Source: Bacteroidota bacterium
GTDB taxonomy: Bacteria; Bacteroidota; Bacteroidia; CAIKAF01
Direction of reading: 5' to 3'
NCBI GenBank assembly: GCA_016866335.1
Contig: VGMT01000013.1
Span: 1-64,000 of the forward strand
DNA length: 64,000 nt
Shown here: positions 27,005 through 35,503 of the stretch, piece by piece
Numbering within the stretch: the first letter of the stretch is position 1
Layout of the letters: each line of letters opens with the position of its first letter
The notes under the pieces: model-generated
What the model was told of the DNA's origin: nothing
The model's input: only the letters and a program-made list of their open reading frames with translations
The model's database searches: none
Made by a program: the position numbers and the translations under genes

Positions 27005-27767
27005 TTTCATCGGAACCGGAAACCTCTCTTGGCATTTAAGTCAGGCCCTTTTTCAAGCAGGCCATACCGTGGTAGAATTTTGTGGACGCCAACCCGAAAA
27101 AACCCAAGTTTACGCCGCCCGTGTCGATGCTCAGCCCATTGACCACCCCTCCCTGATGGATTCCAACTTGGATTTCATCTTTATCTGCGTTTCCGATTCG
27201 GCCATTGCTGAAGTTAGCTCCCAATTGAATCCAAGCAAGGCAATTCTGGTGCATTGTTCTGGAAGTACACCCCTAAACCACCTAAATGGAGAAAAAACAG
27301 GAGTTTTCTACCCTTTGCAGTCCTTCCGCACCGAAACGGTAGTCCGCTGGAGGGAGCTGAATATTTTGCTGGAAGGAAACACCCTTGAAACCACCGAAGC
27401 CTTGTTCAACCTTGCTTCATGCCTTGGCGCTTCTACCCAAGCCACCACCGAAACAGATCGGCAGCGCATCCATTTGGCGGGTGTGTTGGCCTCTAATTTC
27501 GTGAACCTTCTTTGGCAAAAAGCACAAGAACTCTGCATGCAATCGGGCATGGACCCAGAACTGCTGCACCCTTTAATGGAAGAAACCCTGAACAAAGCTG
27601 TGCAAATGGGTTGCACAGAAGCCCAAACCGGCCCTGCTTTGCGCCGCGACAACCAAACCTTGTTGCTGCACGAAACCATGTTGAACATGCAGCCCCCCTG
27701 GGACGAAGTGTACCGAATTCTGAGCCAAGAAATTGCCAAACGACACCCGCTGCATTCCCAAAGCTAA
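26991..27767 (+). CDS. Rossmann-fold DUF2520 protein
   Basis: Protein of 258 residues: an N-terminal NAD(P)-binding fold beginning LSFIGTGNLSWHLSQAL, with VHCSGSTPLNHL and GVFYPLQSF in the domain, then a helical DUF2520 domain from about residue 130 (HLAGVLASNFVNLLWQKAQEL). The family resembles ProC-type reductases. Substrate unknown. Overlaps the end of ccmF by 14 bp. Confidence 0.85.
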   Translation: MGRLSFIGTGNLSWHLSQALFQAGHTVVEFCGRQPEKTQVYAARVDAQPIDHPSLMDSNLDFIFICVSDSAIAEVSSQLNPSKAILVHCSGSTPLNHLNGEKTGVFYPLQSFRTETVVRWRELNILLEGNTLETTEALFNLASCLGASTQATTETDRQRIHLAGVLASNFVNLLWQKAQELCMQSGMDPELLHPLMEETLNKAVQMGCTEAQTGPALRRDNQTLLLHETMLNMQPPWDEVYRILSQEIAKRHPLHSQS

Positions 27768-27777
27768 ATCCAACCCA

Positions 27778-29190
27778 ATGGGCAACATTGAATTAGAAAA
27801 CGGGAATGAGGAATCCCAAAACCCGTACCTACCCTTACTTCAAGCCCAGCAGAAGTATTTCAGGCAACAATGCAGCAAACCCCTTCAAAGCCGCAAAGCG
27901 GTGTTGCAAAAATTCGCTTCGCTGCTAAAAGAAAAGGAATCGGATTTGTTTGAGGCAATTCATTCCGACTTCCATAAATCGGCCTTTGAAACGTACGCCG
28001 CCGAACTGGGATTCCTTCAGCATGAAATTGCTTTCGCCTTAAAGCACTTAGATACCTGGGCAAAACCCAAACGGGTGGCCCATGGTTTGATCAATTTTCC
28101 CGGCCGAAGCTATGTGCTTTCTCAACCCCTGGGCTCTGCCCTAATCATAGGAGCCTGGAATTATCCGTACCAAGTTACTCTGTTGCCCGCCATTTCTGCC
28201 TTGGCCGCCGGCAATACGGTGCTAATAAAACCCAGCGAATTGGCCCCGGCAACCGCAGCAGCCATGAAGCAGCTCATCAATACGAACTTCCCGGCCGAAT
28301 TAATCCACGTGGTTGAAGGGGGAGCCACAGAAACACAGCAATTGGTTGATTTACCCTGGAATTCCATCTTTTTTACCGGCAGCACCCGGGTAGGCCGTGA
28401 AATTTACCAACGGGCGGCCAAAAACCTGACTCCCGTTACATTGGAATTGGGAGGAAAAAGCCCCGCCTTCGTTTTAAAAGACGCGAACCTAAAGGATGCA
28501 GCCAAAAAAATAGCCTGGGCAAAATGCCTGAACGCCGGGCAAACCTGCGTGGCTCCCGATTTTGTGTGGGTTGAAGCTGAGGTTCGTTCAGCGTTTATAG
28601 AAGAACTTTGCCAAGCCTTCGAAGCCTACCCGACAGCCCCAGACCAGGCCAACGACCATTACGTTAAAATAATTTCAAAGCGGCACACCGAGCGCATGGC
28701 TTCGCTTTTGGACCCCAAGCAGGTTGTTTTTGGCGGTCAAATTGATGTAGATCAGCGGTTTGTGGCGCCCACCCTGCTGCATCCGGTAGCCTGGGAAGAC
28801 CCGGTAATGCAGGAAGAAATTTTCGGGCCTTTGCTGCCCATTATGGAATTTGAAAATTTAGAAGCGGCGTTAAATCAGGCTCTGCAGCAGCCTTCGCCCT
28901 TGGCTTGCTATGTTTTTTCGACCGATTCAAGGCGCATTCGGCAAATTCTAGACACCCTTCCCTTTGGCGGCGGCTGCGTCAACGATTGCTTGATGCACCT
29001 GGCCAATCCGCGGCTTCCCTTCGGCGGAGTGGGCCACAGCGGCAGCGGGCGCTACCATGGCGAGGCCGGTTTCCGCACCTTTTCGCACGAAAAAAGCATC
29101 GTCGAAAAATTCGGTTGGTTCGACGCGCCGGTCCGCTATCCGCCGTACTTACCGTGGAAATGGAAGGTGCTGCGCCGGCTTCTTCCTTGA
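27778..29190 (+). CDS. Aldehyde dehydrogenase, class 3-like
   Basis: NAD(P)-dependent oxidation of aldehydes to acids. Catalytic Glu is in LELGGKSP and catalytic Cys in NAGQTCVAPD; GSALIIGAWNYPYQ and LPFGGVGHSGSGRYHG are typical of the fatty-aldehyde/class 3 group. The start ATG at 27778 (MGNIELENG) is chosen over one 45 nt upstream that overlaps the preceding gene. Length 470. The last 250 bp are visibly more GC-rich at third positions than the start, just before hairpin element C1. Confidence 0.93.
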   Translation: MGNIELENGNEESQNPYLPLLQAQQKYFRQQCSKPLQSRKAVLQKFASLLKEKESDLFEAIHSDFHKSAFETYAAELGFLQHEIAFALKHLDTWAKPKRVAHGLINFPGRSYVLSQPLGSALIIGAWNYPYQVTLLPAISALAAGNTVLIKPSELAPATAAAMKQLINTNFPAELIHVVEGGATETQQLVDLPWNSIFFTGSTRVGREIYQRAAKNLTPVTLELGGKSPAFVLKDANLKDAAKKIAWAKCLNAGQTCVAPDFVWVEAEVRSAFIEELCQAFEAYPTAPDQANDHYVKIISKRHTERMASLLDPKQVVFGGQIDVDQRFVAPTLLHPVAWEDPVMQEEIFGPLLPIMEFENLEAALNQALQQPSPLACYVFSTDSRRIRQILDTLPFGGGCVNDCLMHLANPRLPFGGVGHSGSGRYHGEAGFRTFSHEKSIVEKFGWFDAPVRYPPYLPWKWKVLRRLLP

Positions 29191-29199
29191 TTTTTTTTT

Positions 29200-29341
29200 G
29201 GGGCGCCAATTCCCGCTTTCGCCTGTAGTCAAGTTGCCCAAACCTGCCCGGCCATGGGCTGCGGTGGCTCCTAAAGTCGCCTCCTCGCCCAGGCCGGGCT
29301 GGGTTTGGCCTGCCTTGCCTGCCGGCTCAATCGGGGGCGCG
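29200..29341 (+). repeat. GC-rich hairpin element, copy C1
   Basis: Begins 10 bp after the aldehyde dehydrogenase stop with a T run and GGGGCGCCAATTCCCGCTTTC, and ends TCAATCGGGGGCGCG. The core GCTCC-TAAA-GTCGC is at 29267-29280. Arms 29236-29258 (GCCCAAACCTGCCCGGCC...) and 29288-29309 (...GGCCGGGCTGGGTTTGGC) pair with a few mismatches. With C2 it forms a second subtype (GGGCGCC ends, CCCGCTTTC instead of CGGGCTTTC). Confidence 0.85.
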
Positions 29342-29446
29342 ACTCAGGCTAGAAGCCATTCAGCATGAATTTTTGGGAATTGTTGCCTGAAGGGTACCCA
29401 AAAACACATTCATAAATTTAATTTCATTTAGGCTTACACCGCCGCC
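29342..29446. other. Spacer between inverted elements C1 and C2
   Basis: AT-richer 105-bp segment bounded by the facing GGGGGCGCG/CGCGCCCCC ends of C1 and C2. It contains a GGGTACCC palindrome but no credible gene or promoter. Confidence 0.5.
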
Positions 29447-29591
29447 CGCGCCCCCGATTGAACCGGCAGGCATGCCCGTTCAGAGCTAGGGAAACCCCGG
29501 CGAGGAGGCGACGCGAGGAGCCACCGCAGACGGCTGGTTTCCCAGCTCTGAACTGGCATGCCTAAAGGTGAAAGCGGGAATAGGCGCCCAA
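29447..29591 (-). repeat. GC-rich hairpin element, copy C2
   Basis: Minus-strand copy facing C1. Read on the minus strand, it starts GGGCGCCTATTCCCGCTTTC and ends TTCAATCGGGGGCGCG. The core GCTCC-TCGC-GTCGC lies at 29508-29521. Its arms (29468-29496 and 29536-29563) are complementary over 28 positions with one mismatch and one single-base bulge, the best stem of the six copies, yet unrelated in sequence to the C1 arms. It ends 33 bp before the rsmE start. Confidence 0.86.
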
Positions 29592-29624
29592 CTTAATCCC
29601 CAAAAATTAAGCGTACTTTTGGGC

Positions 29625-30350
29625 ATGCATCCGGTGTTTTTTGGGCAGGTGAATCAGAATCGGGCCGAACTTTCGCTGCCCGATCGGCAGCATGCTGGCC
29701 GTGTGCTGAGGCTTAGGGCCGGTCAGCTGATTGTGCTTTGCAATGGCCGCGGACAGGCTTGGGAAGCCGAACTGCTGCCTCAGTTTGCCCAAACCGGGGA
29801 ACTGAAAATTCAGCGCGAACTGCCTCCGCAATCCCAACCCGGACTTTGGCTGGGAATAGGAATGCTGCACAAAGCCGACCGCATGGAATGGCTGGCAGAA
29901 AAAGCGGTTGAACTTGGTATTCAAGGACTTATACCACTGCGCAGCGAGCGTGCACAGGCCTACCGATTTAACCAAGAACGCCTACAAAAAATAATGGAAG
30001 CCGGCATGAAGCAGTCGCAGCGGTTTTGGCTGCCCAAGCTGCTGCCGCCCATGAGCATTGCTGAACTTTGCCAACAAGAATGGCCTGCCCACCGCCGATT
30101 TGCTTACTGCAGCGAAGCCAAACAGCAGCCTGAAGAGTGGCCCGAGGCAGCCGCCGAAGGCATAGGACTGATTGGTCCGGAAGGCGATTTTAGCCCAGCA
30201 GAAATAGATTTACTGCTTCAAAACAACTTTAAACCACTAACGCTGAGCGCCTTTCGACTTCGCAGCGAAACGGCGGCACTAACCATGCTCTGCAAATGGA
30301 ACCAGGCCGAAGGGCTGGACCGTGTTGGCATGCAAAACCCCTTGCTATGA
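29625..30350 (+). CDS. rsmE: 16S rRNA m3U1498 methyltransferase RsmE
   Basis: SPOUT-class methyltransferase acting on 16S rRNA U1498. It has an N-terminal PUA-like domain (QHAGRVLRLRAGQLIVLCNGRG) and a C-terminal trefoil knot with GLIGPEGDFSPAEI and LRSETAALTML. The start ATG at 29625 (MHPVFFGQ) is preferred; an upstream in-frame ATG at 29568 lies inside hairpin element C2 and adds 19 unrelated residues. Length 241; its stop overlaps the dgt start (ATGA). Confidence 0.93.
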   Translation: MHPVFFGQVNQNRAELSLPDRQHAGRVLRLRAGQLIVLCNGRGQAWEAELLPQFAQTGELKIQRELPPQSQPGLWLGIGMLHKADRMEWLAEKAVELGIQGLIPLRSERAQAYRFNQERLQKIMEAGMKQSQRFWLPKLLPPMSIAELCQQEWPAHRRFAYCSEAKQQPEEWPEAAAEGIGLIGPEGDFSPAEIDLLLQNNFKPLTLSAFRLRSETAALTMLCKWNQAEGLDRVGMQNPLL

Positions 30351-31645
30351 ACTCTTTTTTTAACCCGGAACGGCCCGGAAAATTGCCATCTACATCCTCA
30401 ACCCAGCAACGCATGGAATTTGAGGTAGATTACGACCGAATTGTGTTTTCAAGCCCCTTTCGTTCACTTCAAAACAAAACCCAAGTGGTTCCGCTGCCCG
30501 AACATGATTTTGTGCATACGCGCCTTACACACAGTTTAGAGGTGTCGAGCGTGGCGCGAAGCCTAGGCCGTCAGGCCGCCTTTGCCCTGCAGCAAAATGG
30601 AATTGAAATTGGTTCCAACCCTTCGGAATGGGGTGCCATTGCCGCGGCCGCAGCCCTGGCGCACGACATTGGCAATCCGCCATTTGGGCATGCCGGAGAA
30701 CTCGCTTTGAGCGAATGGTTTCAGCGCAACAGCTTGCCGGATGTAAGCCCAGAAGAATCGGCCGACCTGCAAAGTTTTGAAGGAAACGCCCAAGGCTTTA
30801 GACTTTTAACCCAACGAAAGGACCTGAAACCCACCTTTGCCACCTTGGGTGCTTTTACCAAGTATCCCTGCCCTTCGCTGTTTGAAGGGCGAGATTCCCG
30901 GAAAAAAAGCCAGAAAAAATTCGGGTATTTTCAATCGGAAAAGGCTATTTTTCAAGAAATGGCCGATGCCCTTGAACTACAGCGGCATGCAGGTTCTACC
31001 GAAGCCCGAATGAGGCATCCGCTCTGCTGGCTTGTGGAAGCAGCCGATGATATCTGTTACTTAATTATTGATTTGGAAGATGCCGTGCGCATGGGTTTGG
31101 TTGGAATTGGACAAATGGTGGAATTGCTGGAGCCCTTGTTGCCCGAAACCGATAGTTTGAACGAATCGTTTCAAAAACGAAGCCTAGACGAAAAAGCAGG
31201 TTTGCTGAGGGCCATGGCCATTCGGGAACTGATAGTTCAGTTTACCCAGGCTTATGTTCATCATTTTGAGGACTTAAAATCGGGCAGTTTGGACAGTTCG
31301 TTGGACAAATTGGTAGAAAAATCTGGGGCGTTGGCTCATTTGTCTTCTTTTTCGGCAAGGCATATTTACCAAAGCGAACGGGTTTTGGAATTGCAGGCCG
31401 CAGGGTTTGAGCTGCTGCCCAAACTAACCGGAATGTTTATGGAAGCTGCTTTGGATCAAAGGCAGGGACGAAAAAGCAGTTCCGGTCGATTGCTCAACCT
31501 TTCGCGCATGTTGCCCTTTCAAGTGCAGGCCGAAGACAGCAATTACACTCTAGCTCGGCAGGTTTTAGATTGCATATCGGGATTTTCAGACCGAAAGGCC
31601 ATGGACGTGTACCAACGGATTTCGGGGATTCGGATGGGGTATTGA
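30347..31645 (+). CDS. dgt: Deoxyguanosinetriphosphate triphosphohydrolase
   Basis: HD-domain dNTP triphosphohydrolase, converting dGTP (and perhaps other dNTPs) to deoxynucleoside and triphosphate. HD residues are in HTRLTHSLEVSSVAR and LAHDIGNPPFGHAGE, with a later WLVEAADDICYLIIDLEDA. Length 432 with the ATG at 30347, which overlaps the rsmE stop. Confidence 0.93.
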   Translation: MNSFFNPERPGKLPSTSSTQQRMEFEVDYDRIVFSSPFRSLQNKTQVVPLPEHDFVHTRLTHSLEVSSVARSLGRQAAFALQQNGIEIGSNPSEWGAIAAAAALAHDIGNPPFGHAGELALSEWFQRNSLPDVSPEESADLQSFEGNAQGFRLLTQRKDLKPTFATLGAFTKYPCPSLFEGRDSRKKSQKKFGYFQSEKAIFQEMADALELQRHAGSTEARMRHPLCWLVEAADDICYLIIDLEDAVRMGLVGIGQMVELLEPLLPETDSLNESFQKRSLDEKAGLLRAMAIRELIVQFTQAYVHHFEDLKSGSLDSSLDKLVEKSGALAHLSSFSARHIYQSERVLELQAAGFELLPKLTGMFMEAALDQRQGRKSSSGRLLNLSRMLPFQVQAEDSNYTLARQVLDCISGFSDRKAMDVYQRISGIRMGY

Positions 31646-31672
31646 GGGGGTGATTGAAACCAATTCCAATCC

Positions 31673-32452
31673 TCAAGGAACCACAACCTGAACCTCGGCC
31701 ATTCCCATGTTAAAGTAGGCATCAAAAACCAGAAGGCGCAAATGGTAATTGCCTGGGGCAGCCGCCGAGGGAATGCTCAGGTTGCTTAAGTTCAAAACGC
31801 CGGTAGCTGGGTCGTACAAAGAAAGCGAACTGCCCAATTGAACAGCATTGTAGTCGGCAACATCAAACTCTTCTTGGCTGCTTAATTTTTCTAAAACAAC
31901 CTCTACCCTATTCAATTCACCTGCTGCGGTTCCATCTGAAAGCACGTCGCTCACGTTGGCCAAAACAACAAAGGGCGAAGCCAGGTTGGCATTGGCTTGG
32001 GGTGATTGAACGGCCACAACAGGAGCAATTGTATCGGTTTCGTCTTTTAAAATCAAGGGGAAATATGATAAAGATTCGTTGCCGTTTTTATCTAAGCAAT
32101 ACACTGTAAAATGGTAAGGACCAGGCAGGTATCCTTTGGGAATGGGAACGTAAAAATCAATGGCATCGGAAGTTCCAGAAATGGAGCCAATTATTAAGGA
32201 ATCCCATTTGGCCAGAGCATCTTGAGGCTTCCCATGGTTGTGCCCATCGTGGTTGCTGTGAATATCTATTTTGAATTGATTCAAGGCCACGTTGTCCGAA
32301 AATTGAATCACAACATGAATGGAATCCCCCATGAACTTACTGGTATAGATTTCGTCGTTTGGGAACTGTATGGACGGCGGCATATCGTCAACGCTGCAAG
32401 CGAAGAAATTGACACTAAGCAAGGCGGCTAGAAAAAAACCCGGTGTTTTCAT
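31673..32452 (-). CDS. His-rich DUF4625 lipoprotein
   Basis: Lipoprotein of 259 residues with a lipobox (NFFACS, Cys near residue 19), then a DUF4625 domain with FKIDIHSNHDGHNHG, rich in histidines suited to metal binding. A second Ig-like repeat follows (APVVAVQSPQANANLASPF). The start overlaps the TonB-receptor stop by 4 bp, so the two are one transport unit. A metal (zinc or copper) role is inferred from histidines and partner. Confidence 0.8.
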   Translation of the reverse strand: MKTPGFFLAALLSVNFFACSVDDMPPSIQFPNDEIYTSKFMGDSIHVVIQFSDNVALNQFKIDIHSNHDGHNHGKPQDALAKWDSLIIGSISGTSDAIDFYVPIPKGYLPGPYHFTVYCLDKNGNESLSYFPLILKDETDTIAPVVAVQSPQANANLASPFVVLANVSDVLSDGTAAGELNRVEVVLEKLSSQEEFDVADYNAVQLGSSLSLYDPATGVLNLSNLSIPSAAAPGNYHLRLLVFDAYFNMGMAEVQVVVP

Positions 32453-34851
32453 GGCGATTTTAATTTGTGATGTGGTTGTAGAAATGTAAAAATAGCAGAA
32501 AGTTGAAGGTTTCGGCCCGGTTCGGGAATGTTAATAAATCGGTATCGGTTTTGGTGCACAAAATAACGTTGGTCCAACAGGTTTTGAACTTCAACACTTA
32601 ACCTAAGCTCAAGGGTTTTATACCTTAAGGTTGCACCAGCAGCCAATCCGCCAATGGCATAGCCAGGCGTTTTTTTTTCGTTGCGCGCTATGGCCTCTTG
32701 AGGTGCAGCCAACAATACCGTGGCGCGAACATAGGGGTGCTCTATCCAGCTTAAATCTGGGAAGTGATGCTCGAATTCGGTTTGCAGATTTACCGGAGGA
32801 ATAAAAGGCAGGGGATATCCATTGCTTACATTAAACCCAAAAACCCCATCGGCCACCAGCTTTAAATTCCAGCGGCTGTTCCAATGAACATCCAACATGC
32901 ATTCGGCTCCGGTTTGCAGCGCCTGGGCCTGAGCATATCGATACAATTGCCCCGCCTCCGGGAGTGGAGAGAAAGTCCCAGTGGGCTCTAAAAATATATA
33001 CCGATCGAAGTAATAGAAAAAGGGCGATGCGGTAAAATGAACCTTTCTATTTTGAAATTCGTAGCTAAAATCCAACTGAATACCCCGTTCTGAATTCAAG
33101 CTGCTGTCGCCCATTTCATGCCTAAAAGTTCCATGGTGAATCCCATTGGCTGCCAATTCAGGAACGGTTGGTAAGCGGAAACTGCTGCCCAAATTCCACC
33201 GAACCAAAGCGCGTTGACTTATTTCACGGGTAAGACCAGCCGAGGCACTCCAATTTGCATAGGTCCTGCTCATTCCTAAATTCATTTTCAGGGTATCGGT
33301 GGGCTGCAAAGCCATGTTGTACACTACTTGGTTGAATTCCGGAACTGTTTGAAATGCTGCATCGCCCCGAAGTCCAAAATGAGCATGCCATTGCCCTGAA
33401 AAACTGCGCTTAAGCTGAGCCCACAAACCAGCCTGGGCTGTGCGAAAATTGGGCAGCAAATACCGAAATCCCTGAACAAGATTCTCTTGCCATTGCCCAT
33501 TGCTGCCCGCTACCAAATGCCAATTTTCTATGGAACGTGAGTACCGAATATTGTATGAAAAGGTACTCAACTCAAATCCATGCTCTATAAACTGGTGTTC
33601 TGGAAAATAAACGGAATGGGCTTGAGGGTCTGAGAATTCCCGCCGGATGTTTCTCTGGAAACCCAAATCGGTTTCAAGCCATGCATTCCCCAATTTTATT
33701 CTCTGGTTGTAAATAACCTTGTGGTGTTGAATCTGCTGAAACGGGAAATCAATGTCGCTCAAATTGGCGTCATCGGAAAGCGTGTATGCGGTTGGAATCC
33801 CATAGGCCCCCGAAAAGAAACCCATTTGCTGATCCACCAAACTGTACGTCAAGAGTCCATACCCATTGCGACCAGAATGCCCAACGGAAGCCGAATAATA
33901 CCGGTCCCGACCGGCTGTATTTTTCAGCTTCCCTCCTTCAATTGGCAGAAGAAATCCATTGTACAAAAAAGAATCTGCCGGAACCCGGTAATCTTGATAA
34001 TCTTGCCTGCTGTGCCGAACAGCAAAAAACCAATGGGTGTTAAGACGGGTTTTTAACCCATAGCTTTGAGCATGCAAGCCATTTACCGTTCTGTATTGCT
34101 GCGTAATTTGGGCCTGGGTTGATGAAGGAGAATTCCAATCTGGCGGTCGAAACAGCAAAACACCACCAACGGCATCTGAACCATAGGCCAAAACCGAAGG
34201 GCCTTTTATCAATTCGGCATGTTCAACCGCAAAACCATCTATTTCAAGACCATGGTCCCAGCCCCATTGTTGCCCCTCTTGCTTTATGCCTCGATCAACC
34301 ACCGCCACCCGGTTAAAGCTGAACCCTCGAATTATGGGCTTGGCTATTCCGGTTCCCGTACCCATGGCATTCATTCCTGGCAATCCATCCAACTGTTGAA
34401 CCAAGGTCTGCCCTGAATGCGATTGCAGATATTCGGTGGTAGCAAATTCTATTTTTAAGGGGGACTCCCGACTTGGTTCATTGAAAATACCATCTTCCAA
34501 AACAAATTCTTTCAGGTGATGTTGGGTCAAGGCTAAAACCACATCAAAAACAACCTCTTTTCCGCATTGGTGCCGAAACTCCAATCTGGAAGAAGAATAC
34601 CCAGAAGCAGCCACATGAAGGTGATAATTGCCGGGAGATATCTTTTCAAATCGCAGAAATCCAAGAGAATCCGTTAAGCCCGGTATATGAAGTTCATGCA
34701 ACTCCACTTCAACCAAAGGCAGGGGTTTGTGGGCTTCGTCCCAAACCCTAATTTGAACCGAACACCCATTTTGAGCCCCTAGGTTTTGTAAAAAATAGAA
34801 AACCAAACCCCAAAAAACAAGGAGACTCAAAAAACAAAACCCTTTTTTCAC
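32449..34851 (-). CDS. TonB-dependent outer-membrane receptor
   Basis: Protein of 800 residues with a signal peptide, a carboxypeptidase-regulatory-like domain (about 30-115), a plug (QTLVQQLDGLPGMNAMGTGTGIAKPIIRGFS) and a 22-strand-type barrel ending in an aromatic residue region. The plug segment RGIKQEGQQWGWDHGLEID is reminiscent of metal receptors such as ZnuD. The start is GTG at 34849-34851; a TAATTTTG box lies 30 nt upstream. Coupled to the His-rich DUF4625 lipoprotein, suggesting metal import. SusC-like glycan import is less likely as no SusD is present. Confidence 0.88.
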   Translation of the reverse strand: MKKGFCFLSLLVFWGLVFYFLQNLGAQNGCSVQIRVWDEAHKPLPLVEVELHELHIPGLTDSLGFLRFEKISPGNYHLHVAASGYSSSRLEFRHQCGKEVVFDVVLALTQHHLKEFVLEDGIFNEPSRESPLKIEFATTEYLQSHSGQTLVQQLDGLPGMNAMGTGTGIAKPIIRGFSFNRVAVVDRGIKQEGQQWGWDHGLEIDGFAVEHAELIKGPSVLAYGSDAVGGVLLFRPPDWNSPSSTQAQITQQYRTVNGLHAQSYGLKTRLNTHWFFAVRHSRQDYQDYRVPADSFLYNGFLLPIEGGKLKNTAGRDRYYSASVGHSGRNGYGLLTYSLVDQQMGFFSGAYGIPTAYTLSDDANLSDIDFPFQQIQHHKVIYNQRIKLGNAWLETDLGFQRNIRREFSDPQAHSVYFPEHQFIEHGFELSTFSYNIRYSRSIENWHLVAGSNGQWQENLVQGFRYLLPNFRTAQAGLWAQLKRSFSGQWHAHFGLRGDAAFQTVPEFNQVVYNMALQPTDTLKMNLGMSRTYANWSASAGLTREISQRALVRWNLGSSFRLPTVPELAANGIHHGTFRHEMGDSSLNSERGIQLDFSYEFQNRKVHFTASPFFYYFDRYIFLEPTGTFSPLPEAGQLYRYAQAQALQTGAECMLDVHWNSRWNLKLVADGVFGFNVSNGYPLPFIPPVNLQTEFEHHFPDLSWIEHPYVRATVLLAAPQEAIARNEKKTPGYAIGGLAAGATLRYKTLELRLSVEVQNLLDQRYFVHQNRYRFINIPEPGRNLQLSAIFTFLQPHHKLKSP

Positions 34852-34881
34852 ATTGTCGATGTTGCCTCAATTGGAACTCTG

Positions 34882-34889
34882 CAAAATTA
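34882..34889 (-). promoter_or_regulatory. Candidate TonB-receptor promoter, -7 box TAATTTTG
   Basis: Minus-strand TAATTTTG in the 52-bp gap after wbqC, 30 nt before the GTG start. No Fur- or Zur-like palindrome was recognised beside it. Confidence 0.42.
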
Positions 34890-34903
34890 AGGAAATTGCA
34901 ACT

Positions 34904-35503
34904 TTATTGCAAATCTTGTTGGAAATCTTGAGCCCAAAATCCGAACTCTGGCCCTAAATTAAACAACAAATCAAAGGTTGAGGCTTCGGGAACAAACCCA
35001 ATCAAATCATCAAACATTTGCCGATACCGAACACCTATGGGCAGCCCTGCAGATTCAATGAGGGGAAAACGGGCATCGAAATCGGGCACAGTTAAAATTT
35101 CAATGTTCAAACCCAACCGTTTTTGGGCCCATTTCATTAGAGTTTGGTTAAGCAGGTACAAGGGTTTTGGCTGAGCATGCCAAATTTCCATAAATTCAGG
35201 AAACAGCTCATCAAAATAGGGCGTTCTGGAATAATTTGTAGTCAAAGCCATAGGCAAATCGCGCATGCTTGGTTGGGTCCAATCCAAGGCGATGCCCGCA
35301 ACCGACCTTCCTTTGTTCCTTCCGCCTAGCAAACTCAAGGAATACGATTTAGGCCCTTGGGCGGTTGTTAAAATACAACGGCGCTGCACCGAACGGTAAT
35401 CAAAAGGAACTTCAGAATCAATCCGAAGCGTTGAAAAACCGGCAGCCTGAATCCACCAATCGGCAGAGGGCATAAAAACGGGCGAACAATACCCTATCGG
35501 CAT
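34904..35503 (-). CDS. WbqC family protein
   Basis: Protein of 199 residues starting MPIGYCSPVFMPSADWWIQAAG, with the family segments QRRCILTTAQGPKSYSLSLLGG and NYSRTPYFDELFPEF. WbqC-like proteins occur in polysaccharide loci and, in Bacteroidota, next to lepB. Here it starts immediately after the lepB stop. Biochemical role unknown. Confidence 0.85.
   Translation of the reverse strand: MPIGYCSPVFMPSADWWIQAAGFSTLRIDSEVPFDYRSVQRRCILTTAQGPKSYSLSLLGGRNKGRSVAGIALDWTQPSMRDLPMALTTNYSRTPYFDELFPEFMEIWHAQPKPLYLLNQTLMKWAQKRLGLNIEILTVPDFDARFPLIESAGLPIGVRYRQMFDDLIGFVPEASTFDLLFNLGPEFGFWAQDFQQDLQ

Noticed and set aside
29200-29591. Insertion sequence between aldehyde dehydrogenase and rsmE
   Set aside because: No transposase frame, no target-site duplication seen, and the ends match the other dispersed copies rather than an IS.
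31642-31678. Hairpin TTGAGG...CCTCAA between dgt and the DUF4625 gene as a terminator
   Set aside because: The stem is short, overlaps the coding ends and has no T run.
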